Both the position numbers and the translations under genes were made by a program. From Arenicella sp. (GTDB lineage Bacteria > Pseudomonadota > Gammaproteobacteria > Arenicellales > Arenicellaceae), in the NCBI GenBank assembly GCA_023301745.1, contig JALZVW010000010.1, forward strand, positions 1 to 33,185: a stretch of 33,185 nucleotides of DNA. The letters run 5' to 3'. This document shows, piece after piece, positions 18,731 through 28,239 of this stretch (positions are counted from its first letter, which is position 1; the number at the start of each line of letters is the position of its first letter). Below the pieces are notes generated by a model. It searched no databases. It was not told where the DNA came from and saw only the letters and a program-made list of their open reading frames with translations.

Positions 18731-18759
18731 TTGAAATAAATTACCTGCATCACTATTGT
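18731..18759 (+). promoter_or_regulatory. Possible promoter for the TelA-like operon
   Basis: TTGAAA at 18731-18736 and TATTGT at 18754-18759 are 17 bp apart, matching a moderate sigma70 promoter. A leader of about 118 nt would precede the operon's first ATG at 18884. Confidence 0.4.
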
Positions 18760-18883
18760 TGTAATGAAGGTGCCATTTTAAGGCGACTATCGATCTAGGG
18801 TTTGCGAGCCCCGTCTGGTACCTTAATTAACTAATAATTTTTCGCTTAATGCATTACCACTTAAATTCCAACTGGGGGAAACC

Positions 18884-20053
18884 ATGGCCAACACTTTTCA
18901 CTATCTCGATAAAGCATTGTCTCAAGTTCGTGATCTCGGCTTAATGCCGGAAAAAGTAGATGAGGCCCCGGTGGTATCTCTATTAGAAAAACTAAGCGAT
19001 ATTGATGAAGCTAAGATTGTTGCGATTGCCCGTACCTTGTCTCAAGCATCGGTTTTCAACGATATTGTGCGTGAGCAAGTCTCGGAGATGCGAGTTGGCT
19101 CTCGTTATGAAAAGATTACCGAGTCATTTAATTCCATTCGAGATGATGCTAAACGTATGGTTGGGCAGGTAGATGATGGCAAGGTCGATACCTTTGAGCG
19201 CCTTAGTAATGTTTGGATGAAAGTGACTCGTGGCGATATCGCTTCACGCTTTGACGCGATAAAAGAGGTCTACCTTGAGGTTGCCAATGACTCACGAGAA
19301 CAAATTGAACGTGAAAGAGTAATTTTAGAGGCTTATCAGGACTTTCGCGGTGCGATTAAGCAATCTGAGATATATGCTCTTGATGTACTTAAGCAAACTG
19401 AATCGATTTGGAACGAGTCTAAAGGTGCCTTGAAGCACGCCAATGACACGGTTGCGGCCTATGCCGGTGATGACTTAGCTGAGCGTGCGAAGTTAGAGTT
19501 GTCACGCGATGAGCAAATGCGTGAGCTGCAGTTTAGTGAAGATCGATATCAGGTGGCTAAGGATATTTCTGACAACCTGACGGTCAGCTATAACACCTCT
19601 GAGGTTATTATGGCGCGCTTGATGCAAACTAATAGCGCAAAAGAACGTGTCTATAAGCAAGCGATTACGTTCTTCGGCACGAATGAGTCAGTATTGACTG
19701 CATTGACCGCGTCGTTCACCGGATTGTTTGGCTTGCACGAAAGCACACAAACATTGGAAGCCATGAAAGAGGGCGTATCTAAGAGTTTAGAGGACTTAGC
19801 TGACATTGGTGGCAAAGTTCAAGAGGCGGCCGTTAAGGCTGGCTACGGCCCGACTATTCGTGCTGACGCGGTTAAAAAACTGGTTGATTCGGTGGTCAAT
19901 TTTCAAGAGAGGTCGCTCGAAATTATTGATGAGATGCGTGTGTTGTCGACTAAAAACGCGGAAGAAATTCGTGAGTCGGTAGAAGACGGTAAACAGCGCA
20001 TGGCGAAGATAATTGAACGAGGCGGTTCGTTGCCGTTGTCGCATAAAGTCTAG
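18884..20053 (+). CDS. TelA-like helical cytosolic protein
   Basis: A 389-residue, almost wholly helical protein without signal peptide or membrane segment. The pattern of its middle and last parts (DSREQIERERVILEAYQDF near 136-154; VQEAAVKAGYGPTIRADAVK near 315-334; EIIDEMRVLSTKNAEEIRES near 346-365) resembles the TelA/toxic-anion-resistance family, but the match is from memory and moderate. Similar proteins are sometimes labelled 'cell surface protein', which the lack of a signal does not support. A GGGGGAAACC Shine-Dalgarno precedes the ATG. It is the first gene of a tight three-gene operon (25 bp and then 2 bp gaps) with a membrane protein and a coiled-coil protein. Function is unknown; an envelope-stress or membrane-associated scaffold is a guess. 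Confidence 0.75.
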   Translation: MANTFHYLDKALSQVRDLGLMPEKVDEAPVVSLLEKLSDIDEAKIVAIARTLSQASVFNDIVREQVSEMRVGSRYEKITESFNSIRDDAKRMVGQVDDGKVDTFERLSNVWMKVTRGDIASRFDAIKEVYLEVANDSREQIERERVILEAYQDFRGAIKQSEIYALDVLKQTESIWNESKGALKHANDTVAAYAGDDLAERAKLELSRDEQMRELQFSEDRYQVAKDISDNLTVSYNTSEVIMARLMQTNSAKERVYKQAITFFGTNESVLTALTASFTGLFGLHESTQTLEAMKEGVSKSLEDLADIGGKVQEAAVKAGYGPTIRADAVKKLVDSVVNFQERSLEIIDEMRVLSTKNAEEIRESVEDGKQRMAKIIERGGSLPLSHKV

Positions 20054-20078
20054 AGTTTAGCAATTACGGAATTCCTCA

Positions 20079-20987
20079 ATGGTTGCGAAAACTGAGAAAG
20101 CCCCGCTAGAAGAACTTATGGCGGCAATGGATGTGGTCGATACGCTTCGCCACGACAAAAGCATTGCCGAGCGAGAGCTCGACGGTGAAGGGCGACGTGA
20201 ACGCTTACTGCAACGTTTGCGAGACATGTACGCAGCACAAGGGATTGAAGTGCCCGACCGTGTTATCGAACAAGGCATAGACGCGCTTGAGCAAGAGCGT
20301 TTTAAATACCAACCGGTTGAGCCAAGCTGGCGCACCAAACTGGCAAGTGTCTGGGTTAGTCGTTCTCGGTGGGGTAAGCCGGTTGGGTTCCTCATGGTGG
20401 TGGCCACCGCTTTCTATGGTTACTATTTTGTGTCAGAGGTCTTGCCTGAACGAGCTTTGCGGGCCAATTTGCCGGGTCAAGTTAATAGTACATTTTCTAG
20501 TATCGTCGCAATTGCTAAGAACCCCGAGGTGATAGATCAAGCGAAGGCCTCGTCGGCAAGCGCGTACAGCGCTATTGATCAAGAAAATTTTGAAGAAGCT
20601 CAAGCAATTGTCGCTCAGATGCAATCGGTAAGAACTCAACTTGGTTTAGAGTACAGTATTAGAGTGATCTCTAAACCAAATCAAAGCTCAGGCATTTGGC
20701 GTAATCCACCGAATAAGCCAACGATCAAAAACTATTACCTTATTGTTGAAGCGATTGATAAGAGTGACCGAGTTGTAGAACTTACTATCTTCAATCAAGA
20801 AAACAACCAAGCTACTCGTAAAAAGAGCTGGGGATTGAGAGTGAGCGAAGAAACATTTTATAGAGTAGCCGCCGATAAGAATGACGACGGCATAATCCAA
20901 GAAAATAAAGTGGGAACCAAAGCGGCGGGGTATTTAGAGCCAGTATTTAGTATACCGACAACGGGCGCAACGCTCACGGAGTGGTAA
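20079..20987 (+). CDS. Single-pass membrane protein, possibly DUF6384
   Basis: A 302-residue protein with a cytosolic helical N-terminus (residues 1-98, including MAAMDVVDTLRHDKSIAERE and QGIEVPDRVIEQGIDALEQE), one transmembrane helix at about 101-119 and an extracytoplasmic C-terminal part of about 180 residues. The outer part has a helical segment followed by a beta-rich end containing DKNDDGIIQ (266-274), reminiscent of a calcium-binding EF-hand loop but with Lys at the usual Glu12 position. The N-terminal pattern matches what I recall as DUF6384; I am not certain. It lies between the TelA-like gene and the coiled-coil gene, and probably anchors their complex to the inner membrane. Confidence 0.75.
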   Translation: MVAKTEKAPLEELMAAMDVVDTLRHDKSIAERELDGEGRRERLLQRLRDMYAAQGIEVPDRVIEQGIDALEQERFKYQPVEPSWRTKLASVWVSRSRWGKPVGFLMVVATAFYGYYFVSEVLPERALRANLPGQVNSTFSSIVAIAKNPEVIDQAKASSASAYSAIDQENFEEAQAIVAQMQSVRTQLGLEYSIRVISKPNQSSGIWRNPPNKPTIKNYYLIVEAIDKSDRVVELTIFNQENNQATRKKSWGLRVSEETFYRVAADKNDDGIIQENKVGTKAAGYLEPVFSIPTTGATLTEW

Positions 20988-20989
20988 CT

Positions 20990-22483
20990 ATGTGGACTGG
21001 GACATCAGCGCTTAAGAATATCGATCAGAGCTTACAGACACTTCGAAATGACGTTGTTCGCCTGGATGCTCAGTTGGACCAACTCACTATTCAAACCGCG
21101 AACAATCAACGCTATCGAGCTAAGCTTGTTAATGATATTGCCGGAGTGCGGCTAGCCGAGATCGAAAGCGGTGAACTCAATGCCAACTACACCGCGGCGG
21201 ACCAACAGGCCGCCGAGTTGTTGATCGAGCGCGAACAAGCGTTAGCCGACTTAAGCGCTCGTATTGATGACGTTAATGAGCAGATTCTTGAGGCTGAGAC
21301 TGAACGTGATGCGATGCTCGAAACGGTTAATGAATGCTCTGAAAAAATTGTCAAAACAGAAGGGCAGGTACAACAAAAACTTAAAGCCGATGACGCTTAC
21401 CTCGCTCAATTTAAACAGGCACAGCAAGCCGAATCGGTCGCCGATGAAGCCCAGCAAAAAATGCAGAGAGCGCAAGCAAACATGGCTGAGAAGGCCGAGC
21501 CCTACCAATCTGATGAGCTATTTAGTTATCTATGGGAGCGTGGTTATGGCACCACCAAGTATGATGCTGGATTGATCGCTCGTTTGATTGATGATTGGGT
21601 CGCAAAGGTGATTAAGTACGAGCCCTCTAGGGTTAATTATTGGAACTTAGTTGAAATTCCTAGGCGTTTAAAAGAACACGCTGAGCGTGTTGGTGATGAC
21701 GCCGATGAACAACATATGTTGCTCCAGAAGATGGAACTAGATGCCTTAGAAGCCGCGGGTGTAAAGTCACTTGAGGCTGAGCTTGAGGCGCTTCGTATTC
21801 AGTTGGACCAGCATGATGATGCCATCGAATCTATTGAGTCTGCGTTAAATCAGCATCTAACTAACAGGGCCGCTTTTGTGGCTGGTGAAGACCAATATAT
21901 TCGGGCTTGTTTGGAAAGACTCTCAAGCTCGCTAGAGCATCAGAGTTTAATATCCATTCACAGTTACGTGCGAGCAACGGTTTCACCAACGGATGACCGC
22001 CTGGTGATGGAGTTGCAAGCGCTAGAAGATGGTTTGAGTGATGTTGAAAGCGACTTAGCTGATATTCGAAATTTGTACGACCGCAAAATCGATAAACTTA
22101 AAGAGCTTGAGACAGTTAGGCGTGACTTTAAAAATTCTCGATTTGACGACGTACGTTCAGGCTTTGGAAACCAGGCCCTAATAAGTAATGTGCTGGCTCA
22201 GTTTTTACAAGGCGTTGTGTCTGGCAGTGATGTTTGGCGCGTGATAAAGCGCAATCAGCGTTATCGTAAGGTTGCCTCTGCGCCTGATTTTGGCAGTGGT
22301 GGACTTGGTGAAATTGCCGACATGATTGGTGGAGAGATTATGCGCCAAGGGCGTCGCCAGCGCCGTTCTAGTCGCGGCTCAACCTGGCATTGGCCTCAAT
22401 CGCGTGGCGGCGGCGGGGGATTTAAAATGCCTCGAGGTGGCGGAAATTCTGGCGGTGGCTTTAAAACGGGCGGTGGCTTTTAG
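20990..22483 (+). CDS. Long coiled-coil protein with glycine-rich tail
   Basis: From the ATG at 20990 (GGAG Shine-Dalgarno at 20978-20981) the protein has 497 residues; the GTG at 20981 is a less likely start. Residues about 5-165 and 230-390 are coiled coil rich in Glu, Gln, Ala and Asp. Between them lies a globular segment with SYLWERGYGTTKYDAGLIAR and KYEPSRVNYWNLVEIPRRL. After the second coil comes a small helical part (ISNVLAQFLQGVVSGSDVW), then a basic patch (RQGRRQRRSSRG) and a tail of Gly-rich repeats ending in GGGFKTGGGF. There is no signal peptide. It follows the membrane protein gene by 2 bp. Function is unknown; I do not recognise the family. Confidence 0.75.
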   Translation: MWTGTSALKNIDQSLQTLRNDVVRLDAQLDQLTIQTANNQRYRAKLVNDIAGVRLAEIESGELNANYTAADQQAAELLIEREQALADLSARIDDVNEQILEAETERDAMLETVNECSEKIVKTEGQVQQKLKADDAYLAQFKQAQQAESVADEAQQKMQRAQANMAEKAEPYQSDELFSYLWERGYGTTKYDAGLIARLIDDWVAKVIKYEPSRVNYWNLVEIPRRLKEHAERVGDDADEQHMLLQKMELDALEAAGVKSLEAELEALRIQLDQHDDAIESIESALNQHLTNRAAFVAGEDQYIRACLERLSSSLEHQSLISIHSYVRATVSPTDDRLVMELQALEDGLSDVESDLADIRNLYDRKIDKLKELETVRRDFKNSRFDDVRSGFGNQALISNVLAQFLQGVVSGSDVWRVIKRNQRYRKVASAPDFGSGGLGEIADMIGGEIMRQGRRQRRSSRGSTWHWPQSRGGGGGFKMPRGGGNSGGGFKTGGGF

Positions 22484-22533
22484 TGTAAAAATTACGCCAA
22501 TTTAGGTCTATTAAATGAGCTGGCAATCGGTAA

Positions 22534-22565
22534 AAAAAAGGCCAGCATTGATGCTGGCCTTTTTT
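22534..22565. terminator. Bidirectional intrinsic terminator between coiled-coil operon and sodB
   Basis: A stem of AAAAAAGGCCAGCA against TGCTGGCCTTTTTT with a TTGA loop ends in a T-run on each strand. It serves the three-gene operon (plus) and sodB (minus), which converge here. Confidence 0.92.
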
Positions 22566-22583
22566 GATGCTTACCTCGTGAGC

Positions 22584-23168
22584 TTACCCCGCGAAATTGG
22601 TCGCTGCGAACTCCCAGTTGGCAATTTCCCAAAAGTTTTTTAGATACTCCGGGCGGGCGTTACGGTAATCCACGTAATAGGCGTGTTCCCAGACATCAAC
22701 CGTTAGCAAAGGTGTGATGCTTTGGTCGGTAATGGGAGTGTCGGCGTTACTGGTATTCACTATAGCTAGAGAGCCATCAGCATTTTTAACTAGCCATGTC
22801 CAGCCTGAGCCAAAGTTACCTGCCGCACTGGCGGTAAACTTGGCTTTAAATTCTTCAAATGAACCGAACGCGTGGTTGATCGCATCACTTAGTGCGCCGG
22901 TTGGCTCGCCACCAGCATTTGGTGCTAAGCTGTTCCAGTAAAAAGTGTGGTTCCATATTTGAGCTGCGTTATTGAAAACGCCGCCAGCGCTAGAGCGAAT
23001 GATTTCTTCGAGCGACTTGTCGGCATCAGCGGTCCCTTCGATCATTTTATTTAGGTTTGTTACGTAAGCATTGTGATGCTTACCGTAGTGATAGTCGATC
23101 GTCTCTTCAGAGATAGTTGGCGCTAACGCGTCACGAGCATACGGTAAGGCGGGTAATTCGATGGACAT
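22584..23168 (-). CDS. sodB: Iron superoxide dismutase
   Basis: Cytosolic enzyme that converts superoxide to oxygen and hydrogen peroxide. The 194 residues contain the metal ligands H27, H74, D158 and H162 (DVWEHAYYVDYRN). Gln70 in AAQIWNHTFYW and the pattern SAAGNFGSGWTWLV mark the iron type rather than the manganese type. Start ATG at 23168 has an AGGAG Shine-Dalgarno about 8 nt upstream. It is divergent from pykA across about 258 bp and is single-gene with a shared terminator. Confidence 0.97.
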   Translation of the reverse strand: MSIELPALPYARDALAPTISEETIDYHYGKHHNAYVTNLNKMIEGTADADKSLEEIIRSSAGGVFNNAAQIWNHTFYWNSLAPNAGGEPTGALSDAINHAFGSFEEFKAKFTASAAGNFGSGWTWLVKNADGSLAIVNTSNADTPITDQSITPLLTVDVWEHAYYVDYRNARPEYLKNFWEIANWEFAATNFAG

Positions 23169-23321
23169 TAATGACTCCTGAGTTGTCTTTATTTAAGGAT
23201 TTAATCCGCCGCAGTCTATCACAGCTTAGGACGCTTTTAATTAACGCTTTATCGACTTCTTGATTAGCATCATGAGCGAGCAAGGTATTGGCGGCTAGTT
23301 AAACTAGAGTTGTCTTATAAA

Positions 23322-23336
23322 TGTAATCTAATTACA
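23322..23336. promoter_or_regulatory. HexR-like operator upstream of pykA
   Basis: A perfect palindrome TGTAAT-CTA-ATTACA lies about 90 bp before the pykA start. It matches the HexR consensus TGTAAT-N3-ATTACA known from gammaproteobacterial central carbon genes, of which pyk is a typical target. It overlaps or abuts a possible TATAAA -10 at 23316-23321 and lies upstream of a TAGAAT at 23359-23364. Confidence 0.75.
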
Positions 23337-23426
23337 ATACAATTTGATTGAATTACGCTAGAATCTCGCTTGTTAAGCACAAAAAGCGACAATTGACTCA
23401 CTGATTTCCTAATAATTGGCTCCATA

Positions 23427-24884
23427 ATGAAAGAAAATTACAAAATAAAAAATCTAAATAGAACCAAAATTGTCGCTACCGTGGGCCCCGCCTCTGGCGA
23501 TGTTGATGTGTTAGAGGAGATGATTCTCAACGGCTGCAGTGTGTTCAGAATTAATTTTTCGCATGGCTCACATCAATCACATGGCGAGTCTATTGCCAAC
23601 ATACGTAAAGCCGCTCAAAAACTTGAACAAAATGTCGCCATTTTAGGGGATCTTCAAGGCCCGAAGATTCGTATTGGCGCGATCAAGGGTGAGACAATAT
23701 CGTTAGAGGTAGGGCAAAACTTGCTACTTGACTCTGATATTTCGGATGATGACGGCAGTGCTGACGGTGTTAGCTACTTGTGTGACACGCTCGCGGCAAG
23801 TTGCGGCCCTGGTCGAATTTTAATGTTAGACGATGGCCGTGTTCAACTTGAAGTGATCTCAGTGAAGGGTAATGCTATTCATACGAAAGTTGTTGCTGGG
23901 ACTAAACTTTCTTCTCGTAAAGGCTTGAATTTGAAAGGCGGGGGCCTGGCTGAAGATGCGCTAACGCCTAAAGATATTGAAGATATGGCCTTTGCTGCAA
24001 CGCAGAACTTAGATTACATGTGCGTGTCGTTTCCCTCTAAAGCGCAAGACATGTTAGACGCCCGAGCAAAACTAGATGCGATAGGCTGCTCAACCAAGCT
24101 TATTGCTAAGCTCGAAAGGGCTGAAGTTGTCGTTTCAGAAGCGGTTATTGATGAAATGATTCATAGCTGCGATGGCGTAATGGTTGCTCGAGGTGATTTG
24201 GCCGTGGAAGTGGGTTTTGAATCGGTCACTTCTTATCAAAAACAGATTGTCGCTCGTGCCCGAGTGCTTAATAAGCCGGTTATTGTTGCTACACAGATGA
24301 TGGAAAGCATGATTGACTCGCCGGTGCCGACCCGCGCTGAAGTGTCAGATGTAGCGAATGCGGTATTCGATTACGCTGACGCGGTCATGTTATCGGCTGA
24401 GACAGCGGTTGGCGATTTTCCGATTGAAGTCATTCAAACCGTGTATGACGTAATCATTGCCACAGAAAAACACGTTGCGACACAAGTGTCTAAGCACCGC
24501 GTCGAGATTGAATTTGATTACGTCGATGAGTCGATCGCAATGGCTTCGATGTATTTGTCTAATCACTTTAAAGCGGTAAAAGCGATTGTGTGTTTAACCG
24601 AGTCAGGCAGTACCGCGCTTTGGATGTCACGAATTAAGACACATCTGCCTTTGGTGGCCATGTCGCCAAAAGAAGCTACTTTAAATTGTGTCGCCTTGTA
24701 TAAAGGTGTTCGGCCAGCCCACTTGCCACATAGTTCTGAACGTAATACACAGATGGGCGATATTATTAAATATGTGCGCACCGCCGTTGAGCTCGAGAGC
24801 GGTGATTACGTTGCGGTTACCTATGGCGACGTTGTTGGTGTTGATGGGAATACCAATACGCTTAAATTACTTAAAGTTTCTTAG
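23427..24884 (+). CDS. pykA: Pyruvate kinase, PykA type
   Basis: Glycolytic enzyme that turns phosphoenolpyruvate and ADP into pyruvate and ATP. The 485 residues carry RTKIVATVGPASG at the start, the RINFSHGS motif near residues 36-43, ILGDLQGPKIRIG near 74-86, the catalytic Lys region KLIAKLERAE (about 226) and MVARGDLAVEVGF (about 251-263). The C-terminal domain with EFDYVDESIAMASMY and TESGSTALWMSR matches E. coli PykA better than PykF, so an AMP- or sugar-phosphate-responsive type is likely by family. No clear Shine-Dalgarno is present. It is preceded by a HexR-like operator and followed by a terminator. Confidence 0.96.
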   Translation: MKENYKIKNLNRTKIVATVGPASGDVDVLEEMILNGCSVFRINFSHGSHQSHGESIANIRKAAQKLEQNVAILGDLQGPKIRIGAIKGETISLEVGQNLLLDSDISDDDGSADGVSYLCDTLAASCGPGRILMLDDGRVQLEVISVKGNAIHTKVVAGTKLSSRKGLNLKGGGLAEDALTPKDIEDMAFAATQNLDYMCVSFPSKAQDMLDARAKLDAIGCSTKLIAKLERAEVVVSEAVIDEMIHSCDGVMVARGDLAVEVGFESVTSYQKQIVARARVLNKPVIVATQMMESMIDSPVPTRAEVSDVANAVFDYADAVMLSAETAVGDFPIEVIQTVYDVIIATEKHVATQVSKHRVEIEFDYVDESIAMASMYLSNHFKAVKAIVCLTESGSTALWMSRIKTHLPLVAMSPKEATLNCVALYKGVRPAHLPHSSERNTQMGDIIKYVRTAVELESGDYVAVTYGDVVGVDGNTNTLKLLKVS

Positions 24885-24913
24885 ATTTTTATCTAGAGTC
24901 TAGAAACATATTG

Positions 24914-24941
24914 AAAAAAGGCGCCTAAGGGCGCTTTTTTT
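24914..24941. terminator. Intrinsic terminator after pykA
   Basis: GCGCC (24921-24925) and GGCGC (24930-24934) pair around the loop TAAG, extended by a G-U pair and A/T pairs (AAAAAA at 24914-24919 with TTTTTT at 24936-24941). It separates pykA from guaB. Confidence 0.85.
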
Positions 24942-24964
24942 ACGTCGGAAGCGCGTTACAACCG

Positions 24965-26456
<1,492 letters not shown>

Positions 26457-26496
26457 TTCCAGTAACTAATACTCTAAATCATACAAAGTAAGCCTA

Positions 26497-28041
26497 ATGA
26501 CTGATATCCATAGCGATAAAATTTTAATTCTTGATTTTGGTTCTCAATATACTCAATTGATTGCGCGCCGAGTTCGTGAGCTTGGTGTTTACTGTGAAAT
26601 TTGGGCTTATGATAATGATTTAACAACGATCCAAGAATTTTCGCCTAAAGGAATTATCCTCTCTGGCGGCCCCTCGACCGTCACCGAAGAACATACGCCG
26701 CGCGCGCCCGAAGGCATCTTCGAGATGGGTGTTCCGGTGTTAGGTATTTGCTATGGCTTGCAATGCATGGCGGAGATGTTAGGCGGTGAAGTTTCAACCT
26801 CGGATAAGCGTGAATTTGGGCATGCTGACGTTGAGCTGTGTTCTGAGAATTCGTTAATTACTGAAGTCTCGCAGAGCGTTTGGATGAGTCATGGTGATAA
26901 GGTCACCGCGATTCCGGCTGGTTTTAAAATTATTGCCAAGTCCGGTAATGCGCCGTTGTGCGCGATTGCTGACGAACAACGAAAATTTTACGGAGTTCAA
27001 TTTCACCCTGAAGTAACCCATAGCGAATTCGGCGAGCAATTACTGAGTCGGTTTGTCCATGACATATGCGGGTGTGGTAATAATTGGTCAGCCAGTAATA
27101 TCATTCAAGATGCGATTGACACGGCTCGTTCAAAGGTTGGCGATGACCATGTTATTTTAGGCTTGTCAGGTGGTGTTGATTCATCGGTCGTCGCTGCATT
27201 GTTGCATAGGGCGATCGGCGATCAGTTGACCTGTATTTTTGTCGATAACGGCCTATTGCGTAAAGACGAAGGCGACCAAGTGATGGCTACCTTTGCAAAC
27301 AACATGGGTGTGCGCGTTATTCGAGTCGATGCTGAGCAACGGTTTTTGAATGAGTTGGCTGGTGAGAATGAACCTGAAGCTAAACGTAAGATAATTGGTC
27401 GTGTATTTGTCGAGATTTTTGAAGAAGAGTCTAACAAAATAGACAACGCTAAGTGGTTAGCGCAAGGCACTATCTATCCAGACGTAATTGAGTCTGCTGC
27501 ATCGAAGACCGGTAAAGCACAAGTTATTAAATCGCATCATAATGTCGGCGGCTTGCCGGATGATATGGAGCTCGAGCTGCTTGAGCCGTTGCGTGAATTA
27601 TTTAAAGATGAAGTACGCAAGATCGGGGTTGAGTTAGGCTTGCCCGCGAAAATGGTTCACCGCCATCCATTCCCTGGGCCAGGCCTGGGCGTTAGAATAT
27701 TGGGTGAAGTGAAGAAAGAATACGCTGATGTGCTTCGCGAAGCCGACGCTATTTTTATGCAAGAGTTAGAGAGCACCGGTTGGTATGAGAAAACCAGTCA
27801 AGCATTTGCTGTATTTTTACCGGTAAAATCGGTCGGCGTTGTTGGCGATAATCGTGCTTATGACTGGGTGATTGCCTTGCGTGCTGTTGAAACCATTGAT
27901 TTCATGACAGCAACGTGGGCACATATTCCTTACGATATTTTAGGCCATATTTCTAACCGCATTATCAACGAAGTACGTGGTATCAGTCGCGTAACCTATG
28001 ATATTTCGGGTAAGCCTCCTGCCACTATCGAGTGGGAATAG
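26497..28041 (+). CDS. guaA: GMP synthase (glutamine-hydrolysing)
   Basis: Converts XMP to GMP with ATP and glutamine. The 514 residues comprise a class I glutamine amidotransferase domain (nucleophile C85 in [10 protein letters not shown]170 and E172 in QFHPEV), the ATP-pyrophosphatase domain with the PP-loop SGGVDSS at 224-230, and the dimerisation domain ending in KPPATIEWE. It is second in guaBA. The stop at 28041 is followed by 16-bp tandem repeats and no strong terminator. Confidence 0.98.
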   Translation: MTDIHSDKILILDFGSQYTQLIARRVRELGVYCEIWAYDNDLTTIQEFSPKGIILSGGPSTVTEEHTPRAPEGIFEMGVPVLGICYGLQCMAEMLGGEVSTSDKREFGHADVELCSENSLITEVSQSVWMSHGDKVTAIPAGFKIIAKSGNAPLCAIADEQRKFYGVQFHPEVTHSEFGEQLLSRFVHDICGCGNNWSASNIIQDAIDTARSKVGDDHVILGLSGGVDSSVVAALLHRAIGDQLTCIFVDNGLLRKDEGDQVMATFANNMGVRVIRVDAEQRFLNELAGENEPEAKRKIIGRVFVEIFEEESNKIDNAKWLAQGTIYPDVIESAASKTGKAQVIKSHHNVGGLPDDMELELLEPLRELFKDEVRKIGVELGLPAKMVHRHPFPGPGLGVRILGEVKKEYADVLREADAIFMQELESTGWYEKTSQAFAVFLPVKSVGVVGDNRAYDWVIALRAVETIDFMTATWAHIPYDILGHISNRIINEVRGISRVTYDISGKPPATIEWE

Positions 28042-28064
28042 CGCCATTACTGAGTTTCTTTTTG

Positions 28065-28144
28065 ATTGCAGCAACTCTTGATTGCAGCAACAACTAATTG
28101 CGACAACAACTAATTGCGACAACAACTAATTGCGACAACAACTA
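28065..28144. repeat. 16-bp tandem repeat downstream of guaA
   Basis: Five units of 16 bp run head to tail. Units three to five (28097-28112, 28113-28128, 28129-28144) are identical: ATTGCGACAACAACTA. Unit two (28081-28096) differs only by a swapped GA/AG, and unit one (28065-28080) diverges in its last six bases. The array begins 24 bp after the guaA stop. The 16-bp period excludes an in-frame coding repeat. Confidence 0.95.
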
Positions 28145-28146
28145 TG

Positions 28147-28169
28147 AGGCGCGGTGGTTCGCTTTTTTA
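28147..28169 (+). terminator. Weak possible terminator after guaA
   Basis: A short stem of AGGCG with CGCTT around an 8-nt loop is followed by TTTTAT. It has only about five pairs including a wobble, so support is weak. It is the only candidate seen after guaBA. Confidence 0.3.
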
Positions 28170-28239
28170 TCTGCCAAAAGCGCTTATTAAAATAGGCTTC
28201 GTATAACCAGGTTTACCTCGAAGGCGGGTAGATCTAGTT

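Noticed and set aside
18481-18753. A 90-codon frame on the minus strand across the DnaA boxes
   Set aside because: Low-complexity Lys/Ser/Leu composition, no family pattern and no Shine-Dalgarno; it runs across an AT-rich region and the DnaA boxes.
27940-28125. A 61-codon minus-strand frame including the 16-bp repeats
   Set aside because: Its start lies in the repeats and the rest is antisense to guaA; no coding support.
28065-28144. CRISPR array
   Set aside because: The 16-bp units are contiguous with no spacers, and there are no cas genes.
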